Source: Paludibacteraceae bacterium
GTDB lineage: Bacteria; Bacteroidota; Bacteroidia; Bacteroidales; Paludibacteraceae
DNA: 37,787 bases
Assembly (NCBI GenBank): GCA_024399615.1
Contig: JAKSNQ010000011.1
Span: forward strand, 1 to 37,787
Reading direction: 5' to 3'
Shown here: positions 1 to 6,912 of the stretch, piece by piece
How positions within the stretch are numbered: position 1 is the first letter of the stretch
Layout: the number at the start of each line of letters is the position of its first letter
Position numbers and translations under genes: made by a program
The notes under the pieces: model-generated
The model's input: the letters and a program-made list of their open reading frames with translations, nothing else
Told to the model about the DNA's origin: nothing
Databases searched by the model: none

Positions 1-5
1 ACATT

Positions 6-41
6 TGCAGGCTGTCAATCATGGCAGCCTGCATTTTTTTT
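6..41 (+). terminator. Rho-independent terminator of an upstream, off-window gene
   Basis: A 12-bp stem (6-17 pairing with 22-33, one G-U wobble) with a 4-nt loop is followed directly by eight T residues at 34-41. This is a textbook intrinsic terminator. It must serve a plus-strand gene ending before the window, because nagA transcription starts downstream of it. Confidence 0.85.
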
Positions 42-60
42 GCATAATTTTGTGCAGATG

Positions 61-92
61 TTTGCACATGTCAAAAAAAAGCAGTAATTTTG
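61..92 (+). promoter_or_regulatory. Bacteroidota-type promoter of nagA
   Basis: A TTTG element at 61-64 and TAATTTTG at 85-92 match the Bacteroidota -33 (TTTG) and -7 (TAnnTTTG) elements with 20 bp between them. Transcription would start near 97-100, giving a leader of about 115 nt before the nagA ATG at 214. Confidence 0.7.
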
Positions 93-96
93 CAGC

Positions 97-108
97 GCAA
101 ACGTTTGC
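97..108. promoter_or_regulatory. Perfect 12-bp palindrome, candidate LacI/PurR-family operator
   Basis: GCAAACGTTTGC is a perfect dyad with a central CpG, the usual form of LacI/GalR-family operators and close to the core of the PurR box. It sits a few bases after the -7 element, on the predicted transcription start, where a bound repressor would block nagA. No LacI-type gene lies in this window, so the regulator would be encoded elsewhere. Confidence 0.55.
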
Positions 109-213
109 ATAACTGTAAATGTTGCGAAAAATGTGCGGCGAAAGGGGGCTAAGAAGCATGCCCTATTGATTCTCAAAAAAGACAAAATCTTCCATCTAAA
201 AACAGACTGGACT

Positions 214-1401
214 ATGCTAAAACAGATTTTTGGTGGCCGAATTTTGACTCCCAGTGGTTGGCTGACAGGCGGCTCGGTCATAGTGGAGGGCAGCAAGATT
301 TTTGCTGTTGAGACAACCGAGTTACCAATCGTTGATGCCGAGCGCATCAATGTGCGTGGGGCAGACATCGTACCTGGTGGTATTGACCTGCATGTGCATG
401 GTGGCGGCGGCCGAGACTTTATGGAGGGAACACGTGAGGCGTTTGAGGTAGCGGCACAGGCACATTTGCAGTATGGTACTACCAGCATCTTTCCTACGTT
501 ATCTTCTTCCACTGTGCCCATGATAAATGCGGCGATTGACACTTGCCGCGAGATGATGGCAGACAAGAATACGACCATTCAGGGTCTCCATCTTGAAGGG
601 CCTTATTTTAACCCTGCGCAGGCGGGTGCGCAGATTCCAGAGTGGATCAAGTTGCCCAATCCAGAGGAGTATTTCCCTATTCTCCAACGTGGTAAAGGTG
701 TACTTAAGCGCTGGGACGAAGCACCCGAACTTGAAGGCTCGATAGGTTTTATACGTGCTTGCCGAGTGCATGATGTATTGCCATCCATCGGTCACACGCG
801 TGCCGAATATTTTCAGGTTCATGCGGCCAATCAGGTCGGCATGAGTCATGCCACGCATTTCTACAATGCCATGCCTGTGGTCTTTAAGAATCGAGAGTTC
901 AAGATACCAGGCACCGTTGAGTCCATCTTTGCAGAGCAAACTATGACCGTTGAGATGATAGCAGATGGTATCCATGTACCACCTATGATTCTCAGGATGG
1001 CCTGGCAGGTCAAAGGAACAGAGCAAACATGTCTGATAACAGATTCGCTCGCTTGTGCTTGTTCCGAAGGTGATGTGGCTTTTGACCCACGTGTCATTGT
1101 AGAGGATGGCGTTTGTAAACTGGCAGACCGTTCAGCGTTGGCTGGTTCTATTGCTACGATGGATCGGCTAGTTCGTACTGTTGTGCAGCAGGCAGAGATA
1201 CCTATGGAAGACGCTTGTCGCATGATCTCCGAGACGCCTGCCAAGATTATGGGTATCTATGATAGCAAAGGCTCAATACAGAAGGGTAAGGATGCAGATA
1301 TCATCTGTTTCGACCGCGACCAGCAACTTACTTTCGTTATGCAGGCCGGACAAATCGTTCGTTGGAACAAACCAGCAGACAGTTCTATGTACCTCTATTG
1401 A
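214..1401 (+). CDS. nagA: N-acetylglucosamine-6-phosphate deacetylase
   Basis: Cytoplasmic amidohydrolase that removes acetate from GlcNAc-6-phosphate to give glucosamine-6-phosphate, which NagB then feeds into glycolysis or which enters wall synthesis. The 395-residue length is normal for the family. Visible metal-site and active-site motifs are HVH (H60 and H62), HLEGP (E128), SIGHTR (H194), ATHFYNAMP (H215) and the catalytic aspartate in ITDS (D277). The C-terminal PAKIMGI and KGKDADI segments are typical of NagA. The ATG at 214 is chosen because the reading frame upstream to a GTG at 133 encodes lysine-rich residues unlike NagA, whereas conserved sequence begins right after this ATG. No nagB is adjacent. 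The gene has its own promoter with an operator-like palindrome and its own terminator, so it is probably monocistronic. Confidence 0.93.
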   Translation: MLKQIFGGRILTPSGWLTGGSVIVEGSKIFAVETTELPIVDAERINVRGADIVPGGIDLHVHGGGGRDFMEGTREAFEVAAQAHLQYGTTSIFPTLSSSTVPMINAAIDTCREMMADKNTTIQGLHLEGPYFNPAQAGAQIPEWIKLPNPEEYFPILQRGKGVLKRWDEAPELEGSIGFIRACRVHDVLPSIGHTRAEYFQVHAANQVGMSHATHFYNAMPVVFKNREFKIPGTVESIFAEQTMTVEMIADGIHVPPMILRMAWQVKGTEQTCLITDSLACACSEGDVAFDPRVIVEDGVCKLADRSALAGSIATMDRLVRTVVQQAEIPMEDACRMISETPAKIMGIYDSKGSIQKGKDADIICFDRDQQLTFVMQAGQIVRWNKPADSSMYLY

Positions 1402-1421
1402 TGGGGGGAGGACTTCAAATT

Positions 1422-1462
1422 AGTGCCGCGATTTCAAGAGAAGTCGTGGCGCTTTTTATTTG
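1422..1462 (+). terminator. Rho-independent terminator after nagA
   Basis: A 14-bp stem (1422-1435 pairing with 1440-1453, three G-U wobbles and no mismatch) encloses a 4-nt loop and is followed by TTTTATTT. It starts 20 nt after the nagA stop codon and separates nagA from the next operon. Confidence 0.85.
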
Positions 1463-1553
1463 GTTGGGTGAAAAGTTGGGGTAGGCTGATGTTGCCTCGA
1501 TAAATCGGGCAGCTGTCAGACTTAATTCTATTTTTACAAAATAGGAGGGAAAA

Positions 1554-1585
1554 CTTGCATATTCCAAAAATTCTTAGTATCTTTG
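1554..1585 (+). promoter_or_regulatory. Bacteroidota-type promoter of the DUF1232-GH97 operon
   Basis: CTTG at 1554-1557 (one base off TTTG) and TATCTTTG at 1578-1585 are 20 bp apart, matching the Bacteroidota -33/-7 pattern. The predicted start near 1592 leaves a leader of about 50 nt before the ATG at 1645. Confidence 0.65.
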
Positions 1586-1644
1586 CACCCGATTAGTGTA
1601 AGGGATGTTCTAAAAATTCCCCTAAACACAATCACGTAAACACC

Positions 1645-1980
1645 ATGAATGACTCAAAATTTGAAAAGGCTTACTCTGAAAAAAGTTTTTGGGAGAAATT
1701 GGGCAAGTATGCCAAGGAGGCCGGCAAAGAATTGGTTATCAATGCGCTGAAATTGTATTATGCGATAGCGCTGGGCAAAGCGAATGTGGGACAGATTGCC
1801 ACGATTATGGCCGCGTTGGGCTATTTCATCTCCCCTGCAGACGTCATTCCGGACTTGCTGCCCGGTGGATATGCTGACGACGCAGGTGTGATTGCGGCTG
1901 CCGTTGGCTTGCTGGCTTGCTGTAGTGACAAGGAAGTTGTGGCGGCAGCCAAAACGAAGGCCGCAGAGTGGTTCGACTGA
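1645..1980 (+). CDS. DUF1232 (YkvA-like) small membrane protein
   Basis: A 111-residue protein of the DUF1232 family, whose biochemical role is not known. The diagnostic segment is FISPADVIPDLLPGGYADD at about residues 59-77: a hydrophobic stretch, then the SP-D-IPD motif and an acidic pair, followed by a second hydrophobic helix (IAAAVGLLACC). The N-terminal third is charged and probably cytoplasmic. It is the first gene after a good promoter, and its stop is 18 nt before the GH97 start, so the two are very likely cotranscribed. Nothing in the sequence shows a functional link between them. Confidence 0.8.
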   Translation: MNDSKFEKAYSEKSFWEKLGKYAKEAGKELVINALKLYYAIALGKANVGQIATIMAALGYFISPADVIPDLLPGGYADDAGVIAAAVGLLACCSDKEVVAAAKTKAAEWFD

Positions 1981-1998
1981 TACATAAACACAATACAA

Positions 1999-4020
1999 AT
2001 GAAAAAGATTTTGCTACTAATGATGGCAGCAATGCTGCTGATGGCTTGTTCTAACAGCCATCAACTCAAGTCACCAGATGGACGATTGAGTGTACGCTTT
2101 TCGCTTACCGACGAAGGTGAACCACGTTATGAAGTGGAGAAAGATGGCAAGGCCATCATCGCTGCTTCCGAGATGGGTTTCATCTTGGACAAGGGTGATT
2201 TTACTCGCGGTTTTACATTGAAGGATGCGTCCCTTACCTCGCATGATGAGACTTGGGAGACCACTTGGGGCGAGGAGCAGTTCATCCGCGACCATCACAA
2301 CCAATTGGCTGTGACGCTCCAGCACGAGAGTGGTTACCTTATGCGTATCGTTTTCCGTGCCTTTGATGATGGTTTGGCATTCCGCTATGAATGGCCGGAA
2401 AATGAAGGGGAACAGACTGAGTTTACGTTGCTGGATGAGGTGACTGCTTTCCATTTTGTCAACGAACCACAGGCTTGGTCTATACCCTGGACGACGGAAT
2501 ATTACGAGGCATTGTGGAGTAAGGAGCCAATCTCAGGTCAGGCGTTGCGTGACACGGTATGTGCGCCAATTACCCTTGAGTGGGCAGACCAACCTATCCA
2601 CTATGGTTTCCTACACGAGGCGGCTATCTATGATTATCCAGCCAGCAACTACTACTATGCCGATGGTGCTGTTCGAACCTACCTGACCCCATGGTTAAAC
2701 GCTGATCGTCAGCGTCTTGCCGACAAGGCATATCTCCATTGTGGCAGTACGACTCCATGGCGTATGCTGATTCTTACAGAGAGCCTGCCCGAAATGGTGG
2801 CTTCTCGCATCATGCTTAATTTGAATGAGCCTTGTGCGATTGAAGACCCATCATGGTGTAAGCCTATGAAGTTTATTGGTATTTGGTGGGGTATGCACTT
2901 GGAGAGTATGACGTGGCATCAGGGACCTAAGCATGGAGCTACCACTGCAAATATGAAGCGATATTTAGAGTTTGCGGCAGAACATGGTTTTGGTGGCGTA
3001 TTGGCAGAGGGCTGGAATGATGGCTGGCAGTTCTGGGGTACGGATCATAACGATTTTAAATATGACGTTCCTTTTGATGACTATGATATTGACTTTTTGG
3101 CCGCACATGCTCGCAGTTTGGGCGTACAAATTGTGGGTCACAATGAAACTGGTGGTGAGGCAGGAGACTATGAACAACATCTCGATGACGCGTTTGCTTA
3201 TGCTCAGAAATATGGCATCCATAGCATCAAGACGGGCTATGTGTCGCCTATCATCGCAACGATTGACGGTCGTCAGTTGAACAAAGGTCAGTCGGGTGTT
3301 CGTCACTATCGCAAGGTGATTGAGACAGCAGCCAAGTATCAGGTTTGTATTGATAACCATGAGCCAGTTATGCCTTCCGGAATACAACGTACTTATCCTA
3401 ACTTGTTTACTCAGGAAGGTGTTCGTGGTCAGGAATGGAACGCATGGTCTAAGGATGGAGGCAGTCCATGTGAGCACGTGACGGTATTGCCTTTCACTCG
3501 CATTATGGCCGGCCCAGTGGACTACACCCCAGGTGTCTTCCATTTCGAGAATCCTATTATTCCAGGCACTCGTGTTCACGCTACGCTGATGAACCAGTTG
3601 GGCTTGTTCGTCTGCTTCTACAGTCCGTTGCAGATGGCATGCGACTTGCCAGAGAGCTATATGGAACATCCCGATGCGTTCACCTTTATTGAGCATGTAC
3701 CATGCGATTGGAAACAATCCCGCCTGCTGAGTGGTGTGATTGGCGACTATTGTGTCTTTGCGCGTCAAGATCGAAATTCGGACAATTGGTATGTAGGTGG
3801 TATTACCGACGAAAATCCACGCTCATACAGCCTGCAGTTTGATTTCCTGGAGCCAGATGCTACCTATTCCGCTACTATCTATCGTGATGCTGCAGATGCG
3901 GATTGGAATACTAATCCTTATGCTTACGAGATTGAGACGATGGATGTGGATTGCACAACTACGCTGGATTTGAACATGGCTTCAGGTGGCGGTTTTGCTA
4001 TCGAATTGTTGAAGAAATAA
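1999..4020 (+). CDS. GH97 family glycoside hydrolase, inverting alpha-glucosidase type, lipoprotein
   Basis: A 673-residue SusB-like enzyme expected to hydrolyse alpha-glucosidic linkages in maltooligosaccharides or related alpha-glucans. The N-terminus is a lipoprotein signal with a lipobox ending at C17, so it is membrane-anchored (periplasm or surface). An N-terminal beta-sandwich runs to about residue 270, then a (beta/alpha)8 barrel begins at KFIGIWWGMH. Three glutamates match the inverting GH97 arrangement: E383 in HNE, E455 in NHEP and E479 in GQEW. The 24-residue gap between the last two equals that in SusB (E508 and E532). SIKTGYV occupies the place where retaining members carry an aspartate nucleophile. 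These points favour alpha-glucosidase over alpha-galactosidase, but the substrate is inferred. It follows the DUF1232 gene by 18 nt; no SusC/D genes flank it. Confidence 0.9.
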   Translation: MKKILLLMMAAMLLMACSNSHQLKSPDGRLSVRFSLTDEGEPRYEVEKDGKAIIAASEMGFILDKGDFTRGFTLKDASLTSHDETWETTWGEEQFIRDHHNQLAVTLQHESGYLMRIVFRAFDDGLAFRYEWPENEGEQTEFTLLDEVTAFHFVNEPQAWSIPWTTEYYEALWSKEPISGQALRDTVCAPITLEWADQPIHYGFLHEAAIYDYPASNYYYADGAVRTYLTPWLNADRQRLADKAYLHCGSTTPWRMLILTESLPEMVASRIMLNLNEPCAIEDPSWCKPMKFIGIWWGMHLESMTWHQGPKHGATTANMKRYLEFAAEHGFGGVLAEGWNDGWQFWGTDHNDFKYDVPFDDYDIDFLAAHARSLGVQIVGHNETGGEAGDYEQHLDDAFAYAQKYGIHSIKTGYVSPIIATIDGRQLNKGQSGVRHYRKVIETAAKYQVCIDNHEPVMPSGIQRTYPNLFTQEGVRGQEWNAWSKDGGSPCEHVTVLPFTRIMAGPVDYTPGVFHFENPIIPGTRVHATLMNQLGLFVCFYSPLQMACDLPESYMEHPDAFTFIEHVPCDWKQSRLLSGVIGDYCVFARQDRNSDNWYVGGITDENPRSYSLQFDFLEPDATYSATIYRDAADADWNTNPYAYEIETMDVDCTTTLDLNMASGGGFAIELLKK

Positions 4021-4043
4021 TATTAGGTCATAATAAAAAGAGT

Positions 4044-4101
4044 ATGGCGGAAAGTGGCGGGAAGTGGCGGTCAACCGCCACCCGCCGCCATCCGCCGCCA
4101 A
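4044..4101. repeat. GGCGG-rich large imperfect inverted repeat
   Basis: The left side carries three GTGGCGG-like units (ending at 4050, 4060 and 4070) and the right side several CCGCC units (4075-4101). The centre is a perfect 7-bp stem, 4064-4070 with 4075-4081, around a TCAA loop. It begins 24 nt after the GH97 stop and may act as a transcription barrier or RNA-stabilising hairpin; no T-tract follows. It is strikingly GC-rich against its surroundings. Confidence 0.65.
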
Positions 4102-4221
4102 TATGTATTTCCCAAACACAGAAAACTATCTGCTCAAATGCAGGCATCCATGCGCTGGTTCCAGAAAGCAGGGACTCCCGCTCCGTTCGTACCCGATTGC
4201 TTTGGGGCAGGTCCCGACCAG

Positions 4222-4276
4222 AAGCCGAGCAGAAGTCGAGCAGGAGCCGAGCGACTCTCGATCAACTCTCGACGCA
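4222..4276. repeat. Two adjoining 11-bp tandem repeat sets
   Basis: Three near-identical 11-mers (AAGCCGAGCAG and variants) run 4222-4254 and are followed at once by two copies of a different 11-mer beginning CTCTCGA at 4255-4276. The reading frames through this stretch look like nothing known and there is no gene here. Confidence 0.6.
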
Positions 4277-4285
4277 GTCCTTACG

Positions 4286-4395
4286 CACATCTGACGTGAA
4301 TCTCATGCACATCTGACGTGAATCTCATGCACATCAGAAGTGAATCTTACGCACATCTGACGTGAATCTCATGCACATCAGAAGTGAATCTTACG
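4286..4395. repeat. Five 22-bp tandem repeats, two alternating variants
   Basis: Five head-to-tail 22-bp units start at 4286, 4308, 4330, 4352 and 4374. Variant A begins CACATCTGACGTGAATC and variant B CACATCAGAAGTGAATC; the order is A-A-B-A-B. Degenerate remnants flank both ends (4280-4285 and 4396-4410). There are no spacers, so this is not a CRISPR array. It lies just past the 3' end of the minus-strand clpB gene, so transcripts of clpB and GH97 would both run into it. Confidence 0.8.
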
Positions 4396-4426
4396 CTACA
4401 TCAAGTAAGGTAGAATGGACAGATAA

Positions 4427-6610
4427 TCAGTTTTGGAAGGTGAGTTCACCATTGCTGATGTCCACGATTACCGGCTTGTGAGGATCGATATGTCCCGCCA
4501 AGATCTGCTTGGATAGTTCGTTGAGCACGAGCCTTTGCAAAGCACGCTTGACCGGCCTTGCGCCAAACTGCGGGTCGTATCCCTCATGACCGATGTATCG
4601 AATAGCATCGTCTGTGACGCGCAAATCAATACCCAAACCGCCCTGTTCAGCATTGGCCAACAACATCTTGTGGATGGCACCGACCTGAAGACTGACAACC
4701 TCACGGATCTCGTCTTCATTGAGGCTGGTGAACATGATAGTCTCGTCGATACGGTTGAGGAACTCCGGTCGGATGGTCTGACGAAGCATCTCCATGACTT
4801 TGCGTCGTGTCTGCTCTTCGGGTATGCCATTCTCTGCGTCCTCACGAATAAGACTCGAGCCGAGATTGGAAGTGAGGATGATGATGGTGTTTTTGAAGTT
4901 GACCGTACGTCCCTTGTTGTCGGTCAGACGGCCATCATCCAGCACTTGAAGGAGTACGTTGAAAACGTCCGGATGCGCCTTTTCTATTTCGTCAAACAGA
5001 ACGACAGAGTAGGGTTTGCGTCGAATGGCTTCGGTCAACTGACCACCTTCGTCGTATCCTACGTATCCCGGAGGCGCTCCTATGAGTCGGGTGGCGGAGA
5101 ATTTCTCCTGGTACTCAGACATATCAATACGAGTGATCATGTTCTCGTCATCGAAAAGGTAGTCGGCAAGTGCCTTCGCCAATTCGGTTTTACCCACGCC
5201 GGTTGTGCCGAGGAAAATGAAACTGCCGATAGGTCTTTTGGGATCTTGCAAACCGGCCCGACTACGACGTATAGCATCGCTAACAGCCTGAATAGCAGCT
5301 TCTTGTCCGATGACTCGCTGGTGTAGTTCGTCCTCCAAATGAAGCAATTTTTCTCGCTCGGACTGTTGCATTTTTGATACCGGAATACCCGTCCATCGGC
5401 TGACTACGTCGGCGATGTCGTCGCTGTCAACTGTGTCATCGATGAGGGTTCGCTTACCGCTTTCTGCACTGGCCGCATTCAGTTGCTCCTGAGCACGCTG
5501 GATAGCAGCTTCAGCCTCCTGAATCTTGCCATAACGGAGTTCCGCTACCTTGCCGTAATTTCCCTCTCGCTCTGCCACTTCGGCCTCATGCTTGAGCTGC
5601 TCAATACGCACTTTCTCGTTTTGTATGGTGTCGTATTGCTGCTTCTCTTTGCTCCATTGTTCACGCATGACATTAGCCTGCTGCTTGAGGTCGTCTATTT
5701 GCCCGGAAAGAGCTTTCATTTTCGTTTCATCGTTCTCTTTTCGTATAGCTTCTCGCTCTATCTCCAACTGCTTGATTTGCCGTTGCAGTTTGTCGAGATC
5801 TTCAGGCACAGAATCCATTTCCAACCGCAGTTTTGAAGCGGCTTCATCCACCAGGTCGATTGCTTTGTCAGGCAGGAAACGATCAGAGATATAGCGTGCC
5901 GACAGTTGTACGGCCGCGATGAGCGCATCGTCTTTGATACGCACATGGTGATGGTTCTCGTAGCGTTCTTTCAAACCACGCAAAATACTGATGGTAGCAG
6001 CTTCGTCTGGTTCGTCGATGAGAACTTGCTGGAAACGGCGTTCCAGTGCCTTGTCTTTCTCAAAATACTTCTGATACTCATTAAGTGTAGTGGCACCAAT
6101 AGCACGCAGTTCTCCTCGTGCCAGGGCCGGCTTAAGAATATTGGCAGCATCCATAGCACCTTGTGACTGACCTGCGCCCACCAAGGTGTGAATTTCGTCA
6201 ATGAAAAGTATCAGTTCCCCTGCGGAACGGATAACTTCGTTGATAACGCCTTTCAGACGCTCCTCAAACTCACCTTGATATTTCGCCCCGGCGATGAGTG
6301 CGCCCATGTCGAGCGAGTAGATGGTCTTCTGTTTGAGGTTTTCCGGCACGTCACCACGGATGATTCGATGCGCGAGTCCTTCGGCGATGGCCGTTTTACC
6401 TACACCCGGTTCGCCAATCAAAATAGGGTTGTTTTTGGTACGGCGGCTTAGGATTTGCAGTACTCGACGGATTTCTTCGTCGCGGCCGATAACTGGGTCC
6501 AGTTTGCCGCTCTTTGCACGCTCATTTAGGTTGATGGCGTACTTCTCGAGATTTTCATTTTTGTTCATAGTTGTATGTTTTTGATTCAAAATTTTCGTTG
6601 TATGTTTCAT
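4427..6610 (-). CDS. clpB: ClpB-type AAA+ disaggregase lacking the N-terminal domain
   Basis: A 727-residue Hsp100 chaperone expected to thread aggregated proteins through its central pore with DnaK. Present are NBD1 with Walker A GEPGVGKT (residues 66-73), Walker [11 protein letters not shown] and pore loop [11 protein letters not shown]; the full ClpB middle coiled coil (about 245-370), which excludes ClpA and ClpC; NBD2 with Walker A GTTGVGKT, pore loop GYVGYDEGG and Walker [12 protein letters not shown]; and a sensor-2 GARPVKRAL. The first Walker lysine is residue 72, against about 212 in E. coli ClpB, so the whole Clp_N substrate-binding domain (about 140 residues) is missing. No Clp_N-like sequence lies upstream. 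The start is uncertain: an in-frame ATG at 6568 (residue 15) is equally plausible. The two candidate starts share an 11-bp direct repeat (6570-6580 and 6597-6607), which yields a repeated KHTT peptide. Confidence 0.93.
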   Translation of the reverse strand: MKHTTKILNQKHTTMNKNENLEKYAINLNERAKSGKLDPVIGRDEEIRRVLQILSRRTKNNPILIGEPGVGKTAIAEGLAHRIIRGDVPENLKQKTIYSLDMGALIAGAKYQGEFEERLKGVINEVIRSAGELILFIDEIHTLVGAGQSQGAMDAANILKPALARGELRAIGATTLNEYQKYFEKDKALERRFQQVLIDEPDEAATISILRGLKERYENHHHVRIKDDALIAAVQLSARYISDRFLPDKAIDLVDEAASKLRLEMDSVPEDLDKLQRQIKQLEIEREAIRKENDETKMKALSGQIDDLKQQANVMREQWSKEKQQYDTIQNEKVRIEQLKHEAEVAEREGNYGKVAELRYGKIQEAEAAIQRAQEQLNAASAESGKRTLIDDTVDSDDIADVVSRWTGIPVSKMQQSEREKLLHLEDELHQRVIGQEAAIQAVSDAIRRSRAGLQDPKRPIGSFIFLGTTGVGKTELAKALADYLFDDENMITRIDMSEYQEKFSATRLIGAPPGYVGYDEGGQLTEAIRRKPYSVVLFDEIEKAHPDVFNVLLQVLDDGRLTDNKGRTVNFKNTIIILTSNLGSSLIREDAENGIPEEQTRRKVMEMLRQTIRPEFLNRIDETIMFTSLNEDEIREVVSLQVGAIHKMLLANAEQGGLGIDLRVTDDAIRYIGHEGYDPQFGARPVKRALQRLVLNELSKQILAGHIDPHKPVIVDISNGELTFQN

Positions 6611-6681
6611 GTCCTCGTTTTGCTAAACTAAGGCATGAAATTTTGTGGGATAAAAGCAAATGATGTGCCAAAGGAGTAAGG

Positions 6682-6696
6682 CTGACAAAATGGCAG
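6682..6696. promoter_or_regulatory. CTGACA-AAA-TGGCAG dyad upstream of clpB, candidate heat-shock operator
   Basis: A 6-bp inverted repeat with one mismatch and a 3-nt spacer lies 72 bp upstream of the clpB start (counting from 6610). No CIRCE-type element was seen. The position suits a regulatory site for the chaperone gene, but the binding protein is unknown. Confidence 0.4.
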
Positions 6697-6763
6697 AAAT
6701 GATATGAGAAATATGTCATTATTCGTTTTTTTTGTGCAAAAACAGGATGTACACAGGAAGAAA

Positions 6764-6795
6764 TTTGCATATATGAAAAAAAAAGAGTACCTTTG
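6764..6795 (+). promoter_or_regulatory. Bacteroidota-type promoter of the fumarase-led operon
   Basis: TTTG at 6764-6767 and TACCTTTG at 6788-6795 are 20 bp apart, an exact match to the Bacteroidota -33/-7 pattern. The predicted start near 6802 gives a leader of about 110 nt before the fumarase ATG at 6913. Confidence 0.75.
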
Positions 6796-6912
6796 CAAAA
6801 TTTTGTGCGCGTATCGTATGTGCGTAGGCGTGCGTCCGCTTGCTGTACGTGATGCGTAAGTGCATGATATCTTAAAAATAAAGTAAGTAATTTAAACAAA
6901 AGAAATATCATT

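Larger units (their letters stand above)
6611..6912. other. Divergent intergenic region between clpB and fumarase
   Basis: This 302-bp gap holds the fumarase promoter and a chaperone-side dyad (both listed separately), plus an AT-rich run around 6720-6790. No gene is visible: the only open frame across it, on the minus strand, encodes nothing recognisable and does not resemble a Clp_N domain. A possible clpB -33 TTTG on the minus strand (near 6654) has only a weak -7 partner. The fumarase leader at 6806-6870 is unusually rich in GTGCG and TACG steps, with no convincing fold. Confidence 0.6.

Noticed and set aside
133..213. Upstream GTG extension of nagA
   Set aside because: The extra 27 residues are not NagA-like; the ATG at 214 precedes the conserved region directly.
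3951..4316. Open frames through the repeat-rich gap after GH97
   Set aside because: Their residues come from translated repeats, with no conserved pattern; length is due to GC-rich sequence lacking stops.
4286..4395. Possible CRISPR array
   Set aside because: The 22-bp units abut each other without spacers and alternate between two variants; no cas genes are present.
6806..6870. Possible riboswitch in the fumarase leader
   Set aside because: The GTGCG-rich leader shows no conserved riboswitch core or stable alternative stems that I can identify.
6555..6911. 118-residue minus-strand frame upstream of clpB as a detached Clp_N domain
   Set aside because: The sequence has no resemblance to Clp_N and overlaps the fumarase promoter and leader.
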